Shown here: piece after piece, positions 7,716 through 15,051 of the stretch
How the letters are laid out: every line of letters begins with the position of its first letter
Position numbering within the stretch: position 1 is the first letter of the stretch
Virus record (IMG/VR): IMGVR_UViG_3300027852_000180
Coordinates: 1 to 22,359 of that record
Source: a virus
DNA length: 22,359 nt
Direction: 5' to 3' (one strand)
Notes under the pieces: generated by a model
Told to the model about the DNA's origin: nothing
The model's input: only the letters and a program-made list of their open reading frames with translations
The model's database searches: none
Translations under genes and position numbers: made by a program

Positions 7716-7999
7716 TATGAGTCCTCCGTAATAGGGCCAAAGAAGCGGCCTAGGAACTCATGACAGGGGCGGGTCCAAGTAACAGAGGGGCTACTACCCG
7801 AGCCCCCCAGTTGCCGGTAGACAACGACGACTGAGAGATCGGCTTCGACGAAGCCAACGTCAATAACTATGTATACAGTACCGCTCTTTTCGTGCTTCCA
7901 AATTGTCCCCGGAGGTACGGCCCGGAGGTAGGCGGCTTGAAGCCGCCGTATCTGATCCGGAGAGAGCTTTTGCTTAGGACTTTCAGCTACAGGGGGCAT
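7715..7999 (-). CDS. DUF1653-like small protein, 94 aa
   Basis: The pattern GTIWKHEKSGTVYIVIDV, then VVVVYRQLGGSG, then WTRPCHEFLGRF follows the DUF1653 layout (G-x-[YW]-x-H...GxxY.V, VVYRxL, W.RP...F). That is a small beta-barrel-like domain, found in bacteria and phages, with no established biochemical role. The N-terminal 25 residues are a basic helix (KLSPDQIRRLQAAYLRAV). It shares one base with each neighbour (TAATG junctions at both ends), which indicates coupled translation. The family call is by motif memory and moderate in strength. Confidence 0.55.
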   Translation of the reverse strand: MPPVAESPKQKLSPDQIRRLQAAYLRAVPPGTIWKHEKSGTVYIVIDVGFVEADLSVVVVYRQLGGSGSSPSVTWTRPCHEFLGRFFGPITEDS

Positions 8000-8391
8000 T
8001 AGACGAGGCCCAAGGCGAGCGAGAGATTCAGACGAATATGCATAGGAGCTTCCAGGTCCGACTTCCCTGGGTTAGCCGTCAGCCAACGGTCCATACGGCG
8101 AATAGCCCGAACCTTTGCTGCTTCCGTCATGGTTGGGGCGATGTTGCCGTCATAGCGGAGCTTCTCCCACCAAGACAGAAAACCCTCCATCGGTGTTGCC
8201 TCAAGCTCGGCCCGGGACTTCCGGACGATCCGACGGCGGGACTTCATAAACTTTCCTATGCTAGCCAACAAGAGGATCGCCTGGTCTTCATGCTCACGAT
8301 TTTGGCTATCAATCTTAGCCGCTCGGCGTTTCATCTGATCCTGCTTTATCTGCTCCTGGGTTGGTAGGGGGCTTGGCCGATTGGTGTCCAT
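7999..8391 (-). CDS. Hypothetical protein, 130 aa, helical and basic
   Basis: A highly charged, probably all-helical protein: a Gln/Lys/Arg-rich N-terminal half (RREAKIDSQ-like composition, KFMKSRRRIVRKSRAEL) and a C-terminal part with SWWEKLRYD and AIRRMDRWL. I recognise no family. Basic helices could bind nucleic acid, but that is inference. The ATG is preceded by CGGAGA at a good distance. The 63 bases upstream (8392-8454) hold no further gene. Confidence 0.6.
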   Translation of the reverse strand: MDTNRPSPLPTQEQIKQDQMKRRAAKIDSQNREHEDQAILLLASIGKFMKSRRRIVRKSRAELEATPMEGFLSWWEKLRYDGNIAPTMTEAAKVRAIRRMDRWLTANPGKSDLEAPMHIRLNLSLALGLV

Positions 8392-8454
8392 GATTTTCTC
8401 CGATTTTAATATTGATGACCTGCTATGGCCGTTATGTTTGGTAGGGGTTTAACG

Positions 8455-8925
8455 CTAGAACCCGCAGTCCCCGTAGTTGTAGTCAGAAGGGGTACGCCCC
8501 TTATGGTCTATAGGCCCCTTCTTCCGCTGCGGGGCGACGTAGGTGTCGAGAGCCCCCTTCTGAGCCAGCCGTTGCTTCTCGTTGCGTTCCTGGTCACGCT
8601 TCACCCGTTCGAGGACCCGCTTCCGCTCGGCGGCAACCGGATCATCGGTGGTAATACGAATGGTCCCGTACACGAGGTTGAGGATCGTCGTTGAGCCGCC
8701 AACCTCGATACCGAGAGACCACTCCCAGCCTCCGCCGAAGCGCCCTAGACCTCCGGTCCGTATCTTCCAGCCGTAGGGCTTGCCCATGTCGTCAGGGTGG
8801 TTAGCGATCCCGATCCGATACTGCCAGGGCCACCGGTCGGCTTTCCACCAGAGCTTTAAAAGAGGTACTTTGCGGTAGGCCCTAGCCCGCTTCTTGTAAA
8901 CCCTGAGTTGTTCATGAGTTAGCAT
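8455..8925 (-). CDS. Hypothetical protein, 156 aa
   Basis: The N-terminus is basic (YKKRARAYRKVPLLKLWWK), the centre is rich in Gly and Trp (GRFGGGWEWSLGIEVGG) and looks like beta strands, and from about residue 95 there is a Lys/Arg/Glu-rich helix (AERKRVLERVKRDQERNEKQ), probably coiled coil. The tail ends in Tyr/Asn/Gly. No known family is recognised. A textbook Shine-Dalgarno (AAAAGGAG) precedes the ATG at 8925. Confidence 0.6.
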   Translation of the reverse strand: MLTHEQLRVYKKRARAYRKVPLLKLWWKADRWPWQYRIGIANHPDDMGKPYGWKIRTGGLGRFGGGWEWSLGIEVGGSTTILNLVYGTIRITTDDPVAAERKRVLERVKRDQERNEKQRLAQKGALDTYVAPQRKKGPIDHKGRTPSDYNYGDCGF

Positions 8926-8961
8926 GTTCTTTTCTCCTTTTCTAGGGTAGGCTTCCCGAGG

Positions 8962-9276
8962 CTACTGCCCGGGGATACCGTTGTCTTCCTGCGCTTGGCG
9001 CTCGGCTTCAACCTTTGCGAGTTCGTTGAACGCTCGAATTGCCTTCTGGGCTAGGACCGCCAGTCCGTCAGCCATTGCCTCGCTCTCGCGGATCGCGGCT
9101 AGAGGAACCTTATTGGTGGCCAGAGCGTTCCGGATTGTATCCGAGTTCTGTTGAGCCGCCTGGGCCAACCAATGGGCCTCCTGGATCGCCAGCTGTACCG
9201 TCCCAACGTGGGAAACGCTAATGATCTTGGCGGCTTGGTTCCCGATAGCGGAGAGGTCGGCGTCTATAGTTGACAT
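8962..9276 (-). CDS. Hypothetical helical protein, 104 aa
   Basis: An Ala-rich, probably entirely helical protein with no Cys or Trp cluster and no hydrophobic span long enough for a membrane. The C-terminal half (AIRAFNELAKVEAERQAQ) looks like coiled coil. The start lies 5 bp after the stop of the small two-span membrane protein, with AAAGGCTGA as ribosome site, so the two are expected to be made together. The function is not recognisable. Confidence 0.55.
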   Translation of the reverse strand: MSTIDADLSAIGNQAAKIISVSHVGTVQLAIQEAHWLAQAAQQNSDTIRNALATNKVPLAAIRESEAMADGLAVLAQKAIRAFNELAKVEAERQAQEDNGIPGQ

Positions 9277-9281
9277 GTCAG

Positions 9282-9491
9282 TCAGCCTTTCATTTGGGAG
9301 GCGATCTTCGCTGCAACCACCAAGATTACGGCTATTGGCAACAAGATCGGCCAGAAAACTAAGATAGAGATGGTTGCGAGGACGTTCATATCGTCCCCGT
9401 TCTTCTCTGCGTTATTCGCTACGACGTGGATCAGTACAGCACCCACGGCAAAGTGAAAAAGGTAATAGGTGCCCCCACCCAGAATAGTCAT
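9282..9491 (-). CDS. Small membrane protein with two membrane spans, 69 aa (possible holin)
   Basis: Two hydrophobic segments are clear: about residues 8-26 (YYLFHFAVGAVLIHVVAN) and about 38-64 (VLATISILVFWPILLPIAVI and on), joined by a short polar turn NAEKNGDDM, with a Lys at the end. Size and shape would fit a class II phage holin or another small inner-membrane protein, but no lysin gene lies next to it in this window, so holin is only one option. The gene starts at the base after the stop of the secreted acidic protein, so the two are probably translated together. Confidence 0.6.
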   Translation of the reverse strand: MTILGGGTYYLFHFAVGAVLIHVVANNAEKNGDDMNVLATISILVFWPILLPIAVILVVAAKIASQMKG

Positions 9492-9974
9492 TTACTTACG
9501 ACCTCCGCTGTTGCCCGGGCGATCATTTCCGCCTGAGTTGTTTTCTGCGTTGTTATGACCACCTGAGCCGCCGGGAGCGTCTTGGTCGCCGTTACCCCAG
9601 CCGTTGTTTCCGCCTTGGTCGGGGCGGTCGTTGCCCGGGCGATCCGGCTTTTCACGTTCCCAATCGTCGTCTTCGTCTGGGACGTCTGGATCGTCGTCAA
9701 CAGGATCGTCGTCAACAGGATCGTCGTCAACAGGGGATTCAGTTTCCGGGGGATTTGGGTCATAACCCTCATCACTATTGTCATCCCCAAAGGTCTCGTC
9801 GGTAACAGACCCGGTCGAGCAAGGCAACAGCCCAAACAAAATACGGCAACGTCTGTCCGAGGGAGTGTTGGGGTCGAGAACGACGACTGGGTCTTCCAGT
9901 GCCGGGTTAAATGATCCTGCGCCAGCCAAGGTCGGCGTTAGCAAGATTGCGGTTGTCAAAAACAGTTTCTTCAT
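9492..9974 (-). CDS. Secreted low-complexity acidic/Gly-rich protein, 160 aa
   Basis: The N-terminus is a clear signal peptide: MKKLFLTTAILLTPTLAGAG, with a likely cleavage after Ala-Gly-Ala. The mature part has two cysteines close together (CRILFGLLPC), which could form a disulfide. It then becomes low-complexity: three perfect PVDDD repeats, a run of Asp/Glu, and a Gly/Asn/Asp-rich tail (GGNNGWGNGDQ) ending in GGRK. There is no lipobox, so it is not a typical outer spanin. It probably acts in the periplasm, at the cell surface or outside. The acidic repeats might bind Ca2+ or be a flexible linker; I know no homologue. AAGGAC lies ahead of the ATG. Confidence 0.6.
   Translation of the reverse strand: MKKLFLTTAILLTPTLAGAGSFNPALEDPVVVLDPNTPSDRRCRILFGLLPCSTGSVTDETFGDDNSDEGYDPNPPETESPVDDDPVDDDPVDDDPDVPDEDDDWEREKPDRPGNDRPDQGGNNGWGNGDQDAPGGSGGHNNAENNSGGNDRPGNSGGRK
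9688..9732 (-). repeat. Three tandem 15-bp repeats encoding PVDDD
   Basis: The plus-strand unit GGATCGTCGTCAACA occurs three times without mismatch and keeps the reading frame, giving three five-residue repeats in the secreted protein. Identity at third codon positions suggests a recent expansion. Confidence 0.85.
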
Positions 9975-9989
9975 GTAGTCCTTCTTTCA

Positions 9990-10003
9990 ATGTGCCCCCA
10001 CAT
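9990..10003. promoter_or_regulatory. Perfect inverted repeat ATGTG-CCCC-CACAT before the secreted protein gene
   Basis: The two five-base arms pair exactly around CCCC and lie 16-29 bases ahead of the ATG at 9974, in the leader of that gene. It could be an operator or an mRNA hairpin near the ribosome site. A second weak inverted repeat (TTGCTT...AAGCAA) lies nearby at about 10020-10040. No clear promoter was found in the 125-base gap. Confidence 0.4.
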
Positions 10004-10099
10004 TTGGTGACGGGAGTTTTGCTTTCGTTTGTAAGCAATTTCGTATTAGTAATTTTACCGAGGATCGTCCTGGCTAGGCTAAAAGTAAAGAGGACGGGG

Positions 10100-10372
10100 T
10101 CAAATCGTAGCGTCCTCAATATAGCTTGAGAAGCCGCTGAGAACCTCTTCCGCGTCGAGAGAGTCAATGGCGTAGTCAACCTCGTTGATAGCGTCCGTCA
10201 TAGCGCAGCCTCGGTCAGCCAACTGAAGGCTCTCTGGGAGGTTCTCCAGAGCTTCGTCTTCCTCGTCGCGGAGGGTTTCAAGTTCACCCTTTGCCTCTTC
10301 GAAGAGTTGGTCGAGCTTAGCTTTTAGGTTGATCTCGACCTGTTTGAGGGCTTTACGCCGTGTGTTGTTCAT
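10100..10372 (-). CDS. Conserved phage helical protein, 90 aa (NLPESLQ type)
   Basis: The middle of this small acidic helical protein, LRDEEDEALENLPESLQ, followed by a Gly/Cys turn and a second helix, follows a pattern I know from many small hypothetical phage and prophage proteins that carry an E-x-NxPESLQ signature. They have no established function. The N-terminus is basic (NNTRRKALKQ) and the rest strongly acidic, with coiled-coil character. It starts 4 bp after the preceding gene's stop, with only a weak ribosome site, so translation probably depends on coupling. Confidence 0.6.
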   Translation of the reverse strand: MNNTRRKALKQVEINLKAKLDQLFEEAKGELETLRDEEDEALENLPESLQLADRGCAMTDAINEVDYAIDSLDAEEVLSGFSSYIEDATI

Positions 10373-10376
10373 GATT

Positions 10377-10562
10377 TTACCGTTTGATTACGTTGTTGGA
10401 AACGTCGAGAAACTTGGCGCCAGTTTCTTTCGCTCCGAAAACACCGATGTCCATGTTGGCGATACCGTCGGCCAGAGCGTCGCCTAGGCCTGAACCGATA
10501 TAGTTGACAGCAACAAGGGCGAGAGCGATTGAAACGGCTGAGATGATTGTAAACTGTGACAT
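10377..10562 (-). CDS. Small single-span membrane protein, 61 aa
   Basis: A hydrophobic segment at about residues 4-25 (TIISAVSIALALVAVNYIG) probably spans the membrane, or is an uncleaved signal anchor. The rest (FGAKETGAKFLDVSNNVIKR) is polar and basic. I recognise no family. The gene has its own promoter candidate at 10589-10617 and a strong AAAAGGAGAC ribosome site, the same leader form as the next gene upstream. Confidence 0.6.
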   Translation of the reverse strand: MSQFTIISAVSIALALVAVNYIGSGLGDALADGIANMDIGVFGAKETGAKFLDVSNNVIKR

Positions 10563-10588
10563 TGAGTAAGTCTCCTTTTCTATCTTCG

Positions 10589-10617
10589 ATCTTACTTTCC
10601 CCGTTCGCAGAAGTAAA
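10589..10617 (-). promoter_or_regulatory. Sigma-70-like promoter P2 (TTTACT-17-TAAGAT)
   Basis: On the minus strand TTTACT (plus-strand 10612-10617), 17 bases, then TAAGAT (10589-10594), directed at the 61-residue membrane gene whose ATG is 27 bases downstream. The same -35 hexamer with the same spacing occurs at 11268-11296, and both are followed by an AAAAGGAGAC leader. Confidence 0.6.
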
Positions 10618-10641
10618 GTGTTTTCTGGCCTTACAGGTAAA

Positions 10642-11235
10642 TTACTTCTTAGAGGCGGTGACGTTGATCCACTGGTCTGTCTGAACGAGGACCTCTTTGA
10701 TCCCTGGGGTCGCCGTCGTATGAAGAAAGTGGTTCAGCCAGTGGCGGTAGAGGCTCCCGGCCCGATTGATAGCCGTGTTGCGACGGAGGCGGAGGCGGTC
10801 TTCGCTAGGTTTGAGATCGAGAAGACGCTCAACCTCTATGGCAGAGGCTACCAAAAGTCTCGCTGACGCTGAGAGGTCGCTGTCTGAGAAGTCCCGGAAG
10901 TCGCCTTTGGTTGGTACGAGAGCTAAGGCTCCACGGAGAAGGGCGTCTGCTAATTCGAGGTTACTCCCGCGCGGGAAAGAGGTTTCAGCCGCCTCGCGGA
11001 GCGTTAGACAATCTGCCGCGACTGGCTCCCCGTCTACTAGAACGGTATTGAGGTTCGGATAGTTGTCAGCAATCCAGACCCAAAGACCGTCCTCAGTGTC
11101 GCACTCTGCGATATCCCGGACGCTTTGGTGGCCAGTCCCGTCCCCGTCTGCGTCGAGGTCTATAATGATTGCTCTGATCGACGTCTCGCTCGGGTATTCT
11201 AGGGTGAGAGCTAGGTTGAGAGCTAGGTTGGTCAT
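10642..11235 (-). CDS. Hypothetical protein, 197 aa
   Basis: I recognise no family. The N-terminal third contains an acidic loop IIIDLDADGDGTGHQ, which resembles a Ca2+-binding DxDxDG loop but sits in no clear EF-hand or dockerin pattern. The middle is helical and Ala/Leu-rich (LELADALLRGALALVP, SASARLLVASAIEVERLL), and the C-terminal part is basic. The first 12 codons include a repeated AGCTAGGTTGAGAG on the plus strand, giving NLALNLAL. A promoter (11268-11296) and a strong AAAAGGAGAC ribosome site stand just upstream, so it opens a transcript. Confidence 0.6.
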   Translation of the reverse strand: MTNLALNLALTLEYPSETSIRAIIIDLDADGDGTGHQSVRDIAECDTEDGLWVWIADNYPNLNTVLVDGEPVAADCLTLREAAETSFPRGSNLELADALLRGALALVPTKGDFRDFSDSDLSASARLLVASAIEVERLLDLKPSEDRLRLRRNTAINRAGSLYRHWLNHFLHTTATPGIKEVLVQTDQWINVTASKK

Positions 11236-11267
11236 TTAGTCGTCTCCTTTTCTGATCTTGTGGCCCT

Positions 11268-11296
11268 TATCTAAGCAACAAGACCGAAGAAGTAAA
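11268..11296 (-). promoter_or_regulatory. Sigma-70-like promoter P1 (TTTACT-17-TAGATA)
   Basis: On the minus strand TTTACT (plus-strand 11291-11296), 17 bases, TAGATA (11268-11273), directed at the 197-residue gene that starts at 11235. It is the same architecture as the 10589-10617 promoter. Confidence 0.6.
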
Positions 11297-11403
11297 CCCC
11301 GCCCGGACAATTAATTTACTCCAGATCAAAGAATTGCCTTTTATTCTGGGCCCCGCGCCTCATATCTTTCTTCTTGTTGGGTATTAACCGCTGGCGTAAC
11401 CAA

Positions 11404-11438
11404 CCCCGCGACCGAGCCCAACTGGACGGATCGCGGGG
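11404..11438 (-). terminator. Possible terminator hairpin after the primase-helicase
   Basis: CCCCGCGA (11404-11411) pairs perfectly with TCGCGGGG (11431-11438) around a 19-base loop, starting 8 bases after the primase-helicase stop. The following minus-strand sequence TTGGTTACG is only weakly T-rich, so it may be a terminator, an mRNA 3'-end stabiliser or a partial barrier. The rest of the 210-base gap (11236-11445) holds the P1 promoter and nothing else I can support. Confidence 0.5.
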
Positions 11439-11445
11439 CTTCGGG

Positions 11446-13923
11446 TTAGAAGCCAGGGAGGTCTTCCTCTTCTTGGGCATTTTCCTTCGCTTTCATAACT
11501 CCGCCCCAATCGACTTCGCCGAGGAGCTTTTCCCACGCGGCCCGAGCGTCTTTCAACGACGGGACCTCGTACATCATAGGACTGTCAATCGTCACGTCCT
11601 CGCCGTTGTGGTCTCGGTAGGACAAGGGCCGGTTGTAGGCTTGGCCAAGCTTCTTCAGGCCCTTCTTCGCCATTAGGTTCGCGAAGGATCGCTCGCTCAT
11701 CATCTCAGCTCGGCTCACTCCGCGATAAGCGCGGCGGAACTCAGAATAGAAGCTCTTGATTGGAACCTCCAAGCGCCACTCAGCGTCCTCCGGAAATAGA
11801 CGTCCTTCAACCAGCTTCTGGAACCAGAAGTCAGTGTCCGTGTTAAGGCTCTGACGCTGCTGATCTCGGAGAGCTTCGGTCCTTGGAAAGTTGCGAACCT
11901 CGAAGCCCTTTATGTCCCGGTTAAGGAGATAGAACAACAATGACTCATAGCCGCCGTCTTTCATATCCTCAGACAACTTCTTAAAATAGGCGTTGTCTTG
12001 TCGGCGTTTAGTACCGCAATCCAGTACGAAAAAGCGTCTCTCGTGCTCCCCAGCGGGAATGACCCAATCAGAGTTCGAGGCGAGGATCAGCCGAATATAG
12101 TTCGGCCCCGGCATAGGGTCCTGCCCCTTCTTCTCGTACATCATATGCTTTTCGGTCACAAGGGTCTTCAGCACACCTTCATGCTTCTTATCACCAGCGA
12201 AGAAGGCTTCGTCGCCGAACAGCAGGAGGCAATCTCGGAGGTGTTGGTTGAAGTGGCCGACGAGGTGCTGACTCTCTGAAGTGTGGAGGAAGTGACGACC
12301 GAAGAGCGTTCCGAAGTGCTCGGCAAATTGAGACTTACCCGTCCCGCGTTGGCCCCTTAGAACGACCGCCACTTGACCGTTCGAGGCCGGGAACTGAACG
12401 TTGCGAGCCATCCAGTTAAGGAGATATTCTGAATGCTCCTCGTTCCCGTCGCAGATGTTCTCTCTGATATGGTCGAGGAACTGATCGTGCTTTTCACCAG
12501 GGAGCGGCTGAACCGCCCAACCACGCCATAGGTTATAGGCCCCCTTGACCTCGTCCGTAGGCGAGAATGTGATCGTGTCGTACTGGCGACGGGTAGCTTG
12601 GTTAAGCCACCAAGAGCCCTTAGGCGCGAAGACGTCTAGCCCCTTGGCGTCCTTACCGATCAGGACCCTCTGATTGTCGTACCGGTTCCGGATCGCAGCG
12701 AAGCTCTGGAAGGTTAGGGCGTGGCGCTCCATAGCTGGGTCCCAGACCTCTTCAATCACCTCGCAACGTCCTCCAGCGTTACCAATGACGGCGTGCTTCA
12801 GGTTCATCTCCGAGAGTGCTGGATTGAAGGTGAACTCATGGGCCCGTTCAATCTGGCGCACAGCGTAGTTGTGGGCGTTTATAGCCGAGAGCTTCTTCCC
12901 GTTCTTAGTCAATAAGACCGCGTCGCCGATCCCAAGGGTCGGATCGGTAATGATCGCGTAGATTGTCTGGTCGGGGACCTCAGCTCGGACGAGAGCGCAA
13001 ACAACCTCGAAAAGGTAGGCCGACCGGCTGGTATCCTTCCCCTCGTCTATCTTCTTCTGCTTCCGCGCCTCGTCGATCTCGTCGCCTTGGACGATTATCC
13101 CGAGGATATACGGTGGAATGCCTTCATAAGAGGCCTTGAGGTCGTCGATAGATACCCGCTCAATATTCCCCGTGTCAATCCGAACGCTGTCAACCTCGCT
13201 CTTGAGACCGGCTCCGTGGACGCCTGGATCAACCGCCTTCTTGAACTTTGATATGTCGTATCGGTTCTTGGTATTCTCGAATACGACAGTAGCTAGGGCA
13301 GGAACTCGCCCAACAGAGCGCTTCTTCGCGTCGGGTACGTTGATAGAGCCCGGGAGCCGCATCAGGCGGTCGATATTGTGGCAGTGATCTGCCTTGAAGA
13401 TACTCTCCAACTGCTGGTTGTACCGCTTAGCTTCTTCCGCCTTCTCGATATCACCGTCGATTGGGATCGGTTCTTTGAGCGACCAAAAGGCTTGGTACCC
13501 GCCGCCGGAGTACACAACGTAGGTCGGCTCTGGAACTGCCTTGGGACGACCGGACATCAAGAGTTCAAAAGCTCTCTTTTGCTCCTCCTTCAGGAAAGCG
13601 GCTCGCTCAACGTCGTCGAATTTCGGATCGGGCTTGCGCGGATCGACGTCCACGTGTAGCTGAATCATTGACTTTATGTTTTCCCGGCGAGCCTTCTTCG
13701 ACATAGCCGCCATAACCGGGTTCACGTGGAAATAGAGGTTGTGCTTCCCGTTATGAAGCTGGAGGTAGGCCTCGCAGTCCTTGACTGTTTTAGGTCCGAA
13801 AGTCTGAGCATGTAGGTTTGCTCGCTCTTCTGGGTCTATAGAGACAAGAAGCCAAGGACCTTTCGGAAACATAGCCTTGAGGAATTTGATCGCCACATCT
13901 GAGCGTGGTTCGACGGTCTTCAT
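11446..13923 (-). CDS. Primase-helicase: archaeo-eukaryotic primase-like N-terminus and SF3/D5-type (DUF5906) helicase
   Basis: An 825-residue replication protein. The N-terminal part looks like an archaeo-eukaryotic primase or RepB-like domain: the acidic metal motif LHVDVDPR (D92, D94) and the later SGGGYQAFW at about 139-147. From about residue 500 comes a superfamily 3/D5-like helicase: Walker A GQRGTGKS at 524-531, Walker B LLLFGDEA at 566-573, the sensor LASNSD at 614-619 and an arginine pair R629-R630 as probable finger. The layout fits the DUF5906 phage helicase group. It should prime and unwind DNA at the fork for the Pol A encoded upstream. Its ATG follows the HTH gene stop with no gap. 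In the primase motif the usual His (SGxGxH) is replaced by Gln. Confidence 0.88.
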   Translation of the reverse strand: MKTVEPRSDVAIKFLKAMFPKGPWLLVSIDPEERANLHAQTFGPKTVKDCEAYLQLHNGKHNLYFHVNPVMAAMSKKARRENIKSMIQLHVDVDPRKPDPKFDDVERAAFLKEEQKRAFELLMSGRPKAVPEPTYVVYSGGGYQAFWSLKEPIPIDGDIEKAEEAKRYNQQLESIFKADHCHNIDRLMRLPGSINVPDAKKRSVGRVPALATVVFENTKNRYDISKFKKAVDPGVHGAGLKSEVDSVRIDTGNIERVSIDDLKASYEGIPPYILGIIVQGDEIDEARKQKKIDEGKDTSRSAYLFEVVCALVRAEVPDQTIYAIITDPTLGIGDAVLLTKNGKKLSAINAHNYAVRQIERAHEFTFNPALSEMNLKHAVIGNAGGRCEVIEEVWDPAMERHALTFQSFAAIRNRYDNQRVLIGKDAKGLDVFAPKGSWWLNQATRRQYDTITFSPTDEVKGAYNLWRGWAVQPLPGEKHDQFLDHIRENICDGNEEHSEYLLNWMARNVQFPASNGQVAVVLRGQRGTGKSQFAEHFGTLFGRHFLHTSESQHLVGHFNQHLRDCLLLFGDEAFFAGDKKHEGVLKTLVTEKHMMYEKKGQDPMPGPNYIRLILASNSDWVIPAGEHERRFFVLDCGTKRRQDNAYFKKLSEDMKDGGYESLLFYLLNRDIKGFEVRNFPRTEALRDQQRQSLNTDTDFWFQKLVEGRLFPEDAEWRLEVPIKSFYSEFRRAYRGVSRAEMMSERSFANLMAKKGLKKLGQAYNRPLSYRDHNGEDVTIDSPMMYEVPSLKDARAAWEKLLGEVDWGGVMKAKENAQEEEDLPGF

Positions 13924-14238
13924 TTAGTTTGTCTCCCAGTACTCAATCAGCTCGGAGGGCTCTTCGAGACCGCTTTCCATTCGTGATACCCAAAGGCGCG
14001 AGCGTCCAATCATAGAAGCGACTTCGGCCTGGGTCAAGCCTGATCTTTTGCGATAGACCCAGGCGATCTCATAGTCGCCCAGAACCTCAGGCCCATCCTC
14101 GACCATAGCATGAATTAGCGGAGAGGCAACTTGTACTTTATCGGTCGCCAGCCGCCCATTTGTTCGGGGGAGCTTCATCGCTAATCGCCGCCGCAGCGTC
14201 GCCTCAGCTTCTCCGTAGGTCAATTGCTCTATAGCCAT
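13924..14238 (-). CDS. Small helix-turn-helix (XRE-like) protein, 104 aa
   Basis: The C-terminal half holds a clear Cro/CI-type helix-turn-helix, YRKRSGLTQAEVASMIGRSR at about residues 62-81, followed by LWVSRMESG, the typical recognition-helix ending. The N-terminal half (YGEAEATLRRRLAMKLP) is basic. The start at 14238 is chosen because AAAGGAG lies 8 bases upstream; the frame stays open to 14598, but that part only shadows the nuclease gene. It overlaps the nuclease by 10 bp and touches the primase-helicase start. It may be a regulator or a replication-associated DNA-binding protein. Confidence 0.75.
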   Translation of the reverse strand: MAIEQLTYGEAEATLRRRLAMKLPRTNGRLATDKVQVASPLIHAMVEDGPEVLGDYEIAWVYRKRSGLTQAEVASMIGRSRLWVSRMESGLEEPSELIEYWETN

Positions 14239-14624
14239 TCGTCCAACTCCTTTCGCGTTGGTTTTTGATCCCAGAGGTAGATCGTATTGCGCCTGATCTC
14301 GGCCTGGGTCGCGGTTCCAATGTTGTCGGCAGCCCAAAGACCGTCCATTAGCGCCCATTCGTAGCCTACGACGAGTAGAAAGAAAATCTTTCCGCCGCAA
14401 GCGTCTCGGCGTCGGGCGAATACCCGTTGCTGGGACGTGTAGGTCGGAATTTTGATCGCCGTCGTTGGTCGCTTGGGCCAAGCCTTCAGGTGCTTCATCT
14501 CGATCCACCCTCCGTCGTAGTTGACGTCGGGCGTTCCGGGCTTCGCTGGGTTCTCGACCGGGATCGCGTGACGGTGCGATAACTTTCTTACAATCCAAGC
14601 CCGGTCGTCTGTCTCAGTCGCCAT
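14229..14624 (-). CDS. PD-(D/E)XK nuclease (VRR-NUC/Holliday-junction-resolvase-like), 131 aa
   Basis: The catalytic core is visible: GTPDV (D33) followed after a short strand by WIEMKH (E42, K44), the D...ExK signature, and then a helix QQRVFARRRDACGG with the conserved Gln/Arg face, and KIFFLLVVGYEWAL as the next strand. The compact size resembles VRR-NUC and phage resolvase-like nucleases, which cut branched or single-stranded junctions during replication and packaging. The start at 14624 lies inside the dCMP deaminase end (11 bp overlap); the longer frame to 14723 is only a shadow. The location between polymerase and helicase supports a replication or recombination role. Confidence 0.72.
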   Translation of the reverse strand: MATETDDRAWIVRKLSHRHAIPVENPAKPGTPDVNYDGGWIEMKHLKAWPKRPTTAIKIPTYTSQQRVFARRRDACGGKIFFLLVVGYEWALMDGLWAADNIGTATQAEIRRNTIYLWDQKPTRKELDEWL

Positions 14625-15051
14625 AAAGTTCGATCTCGACCCCAGCTTCTTCAAGCATGATCGTCGCGTGGCCGAAGCTCTCTTCGAACCGTTCTGCCAT
14701 AGCTCCAGAGGGGAGGGGAGCAACGACCCGGGCGATCCCGGACTGGATGATCGCTTTGGCGCACTCGTTACAGCAGAAATGTGTCACGTGAATTGTATAG
14801 CCATGGAGAGGCTCTCGGGCGGTTAGGATCGCGTTGAGCTCCGCGTGAACCACCCGAGCATACTTGGTAGGACGGTGGTCGTAGAGACCGGGGTCGTCGT
14901 TACAGCCCCGGGGGAAACCGTTAAAGCCGGTAGAGACCACACTCTTGTCTGGACGAGTAATGACCGCCCCGACTTGGGTTGAGGGGTCCTTCGACCAGAC
15001 AGCTACGGCGGCGGCGAGGTTAGCAAAGCGTTTATCCCAATGGCTAAACAT
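14614..15051 (-). CDS. Deoxycytidylate (dCMP) deaminase
   Basis: A 145-residue zinc deaminase. The motif VVHAELNAI gives the zinc ligand H69 and proton shuttle E71, and HFCCNECAKA gives C94 and C97 as the other ligands. The earlier STQVGAVI and TGFNGFPRGC match the nucleotide-binding part of dCMP deaminases, including the usual phage length. The enzyme turns dCMP into dUMP, the substrate of the thymidylate-synthase-family enzyme encoded at 18507-19565. It overlaps the MazG-like gene by 8 bp and has a GGAGA ribosome site. No second regulatory domain is present. Confidence 0.93.
   Translation of the reverse strand: MFSHWDKRFANLAAAVAVWSKDPSTQVGAVITRPDKSVVSTGFNGFPRGCNDDPGLYDHRPTKYARVVHAELNAILTAREPLHGYTIHVTHFCCNECAKAIIQSGIARVVAPLPSGAMAERFEESFGHATIMLEEAGVEIELYGD

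Noticed and set aside
11316-11363. 15-codon frame (MRRGAQNKRQFFDLE) on the minus strand in the 11236-11445 gap
   Set aside because: A purine-rich stretch precedes it, but it is too short and featureless to claim; it could be a leader peptide at most.
14239-14598. N-terminal extension of the HTH gene frame
   Set aside because: It only shadows the nuclease gene; the ATG at 14238 has a strong Shine-Dalgarno site and gives a compact protein.
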